Assembly: GCF_000426625.1 (NCBI RefSeq)
Contig: NZ_KE384547.1
Span: 1,727,159-1,791,158, forward strand
Source: Psychrilyobacter atlanticus DSM 19335
Lineage (GTDB): Bacteria > Fusobacteriota > Fusobacteriia > Fusobacteriales > Fusobacteriaceae
DNA: 64,000 nucleotides
Direction of reading: 5' to 3'
Below are positions 63,235 through 64,000 of the stretch, piece by piece (the first letter of the stretch is position 1; each line of letters starts with the position of its first letter). A program made the translations under genes and the position numbers. A model generated the notes under the pieces. It did no database searches. It was not told the DNA's origin and was given only the letters and a program-made list of their open reading frames with translations.

Positions 63235-64000
63235 CTAATAACTCAATCCATGACCAATTTTATAAATTATTTCTCCCTTTTCATTCCTTATATTTACAGG
63301 CAATTTCCCATTTGGAACCACCAAAGAACCGTCATTTCCTTTAAATATACTTCTTATTCCCGCTCTGATGTTGGCTTCCAACGAATTTCTTCCATAGTTA
63401 GTTTGGTCAAACCCGGTTATTCCATAGATGGCTATATTTGCTTTTACTGTAGGAGTATAGATGATATCATAGGGGTTTCTTGTGGATATACTCACCATTT
63501 TTTTCTCATTCTTATTGGAAAATTCAATTATTTCATTGATCTTAGTATCGTTTTTCAGATTATAAGTGGCTAAAAGTATATAATCGGAATTTTTTATTCC
63601 ATTTTTTAATTCATTTGTTAATCCGTCCCTATAATCTACTGTGAGTTTTTCTATCTTCATATCTTTTTCTATCTTGAGGATTTCATCTTCCATCATGTTT
63701 CCACGGGTTTTAGTTTCAGCAATCAATAGTATTTTTTTACCCTTTGCCAGATTCATAGGTAAAATATTCTCATTTTTTATAAGGGTTATCCCTCTTTCAG
63801 CTGCTATTTTTTCTATACCTTTATTTTCCTTACTTCCTATAATTTTTTCTGCATCTTTTATCTTTTTCTCAACATTTATTTTTTTATCTAATCCTTTTTT
63901 TAATTTCAACTCTACAACTCTTTCTGCTGATTCTTCTACCCTGTTTTTCAGTTCTCTATTACTCTTCATCTCTTTTAATATAGTAGAGTATAAGATATCT
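63235..64000 (-). CDS. nagZ: Glycoside hydrolase family 3 beta-N-acetylglucosaminidase, C-terminal part (truncated by window)
   Basis: The frame runs off the right edge (the last codons at the edge are open, DILYSTILKEMKSN), so only the C-terminal ~254 residues are seen. They match the two-domain NagZ of Gram-positive and Bacteroides type. The helical end of the barrel domain (ELKNRVEESAERVVELKLKKG) is followed by the GH3 C-terminal alpha/beta domain, with IAAERGITLIKNENILPMN and GRNSLEANIRAGIRSIFKG. It frees GlcNAc from MurNAc-containing wall fragments ahead of murQ. A ~140-base gap and a promoter separate it from murQ. Confidence 0.82.
   Translation of the reverse strand, partial: DILYSTILKEMKSNRELKNRVEESAERVVELKLKKGLDKKINVEKKIKDAEKIIGSKENKGIEKIAAERGITLIKNENILPMNLAKGKKILLIAETKTRGNMMEDEILKIEKDMKIEKLTVDYRDGLTNELKNGIKNSDYILLATYNLKNDTKINEIIEFSNKNEKKMVSISTRNPYDIIYTPTVKANIAIYGITGFDQTNYGRNSLEANIRAGIRSIFKGNDGSLVVPNGKLPVNIRNEKGEIIYKIGHGLSY

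Overview
The window is AT-rich, densely coded and mostly transcribed from the minus strand. The gene set points to a member of the Fusobacteriota, probably close to Ilyobacter, Propionigenium or Psychrilyobacter; that placement is inference from gene content, not from a marker tree. The signs are a complete coenzyme-B12 methylaspartate route for glutamate fermentation, a Gram-negative style envelope (porin-like beta barrel, phosphoheptose isomerase, lipoproteins), a selenocysteine reductase component and strong AGGAGG-type ribosome binding sites. No tRNA, rRNA, CRISPR array, insertion sequence or phage gene was seen.

Layout. 1-0.8 kb: end of a DEAD-box RNA helicase. 1.1-10.9 kb: glutamate catabolism, in transcription order glmS-glmL-glmE (glutamate mutase and its reactivase), gltS (Na+/glutamate symporter), murI, mal (methylaspartate ammonia-lyase), citD-citE-citF (citramalate lyase). 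Together they take up glutamate and convert it through 3-methylaspartate, mesaconate and citramalate to acetate and pyruvate. 11.2-14.0 kb: a drastically shortened chorismate-synthase homologue, an unknown protein and a WYL-type regulator divergent from cysK. 14.2-22.1 kb: cysK, a POT peptide transporter, a tail-specific protease, the p-aminobenzoate operon pabA-pabB-pabC and a CsoR-type repressor. 22.2-27.1 kb: copper ATPase with three metal-binding domains, a GyrI-like protein, reverse rubrerythrin and an outer-membrane barrel.

27.5-32.7 kb is the most distinctive block: a GntR regulator, grdX, a pyruvoyl-type GrdE-like proprotein and a GrdB-like selenoprotein. The last is split by an in-frame TGA at 29067..29069 that is followed by a SECIS-like hairpin, so it should be read as one 436-residue protein. 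A YkvI-type transporter follows. These are the substrate-binding 'protein B' parts of a glycine/sarcosine/betaine reductase, here without proteins A and C. 32.9-38.0 kb: MATE transporter, a lipoprotein with ten exact-length 24-residue repeats, a second glutamate racemase, a DUF3870 protein and a radical SAM protein. 38.1-43.1 kb: nucleoside ABC transporter operon with purine nucleoside phosphorylase. 43.2-48.8 kb: PP2C phosphatase, lipoprotein, response regulator, uvrC, rapZ. 49.0-49.2 kb: a GC-rich structured non-coding RNA with its own promoter and terminator (6S-like candidate).

50.0-55.2 kb: galK-galM-galT under a consensus promoter with a perfect 23-bp palindrome, divergent from a ROK repressor. 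55.3-57.8 kb: gmhA with a LysR regulator and an exported beta-strand-repeat protein. 57.8-64.0 kb: a GH13 alpha-glucosidase, then a MurNAc recycling operon (nagZ, cut by the window edge, murQ, murP, mupG) with an RpiR-like operator in the murQ promoter. A recurrent palindromic element carrying CCCTCTTCCTTT abuts the stop codons of three genes.
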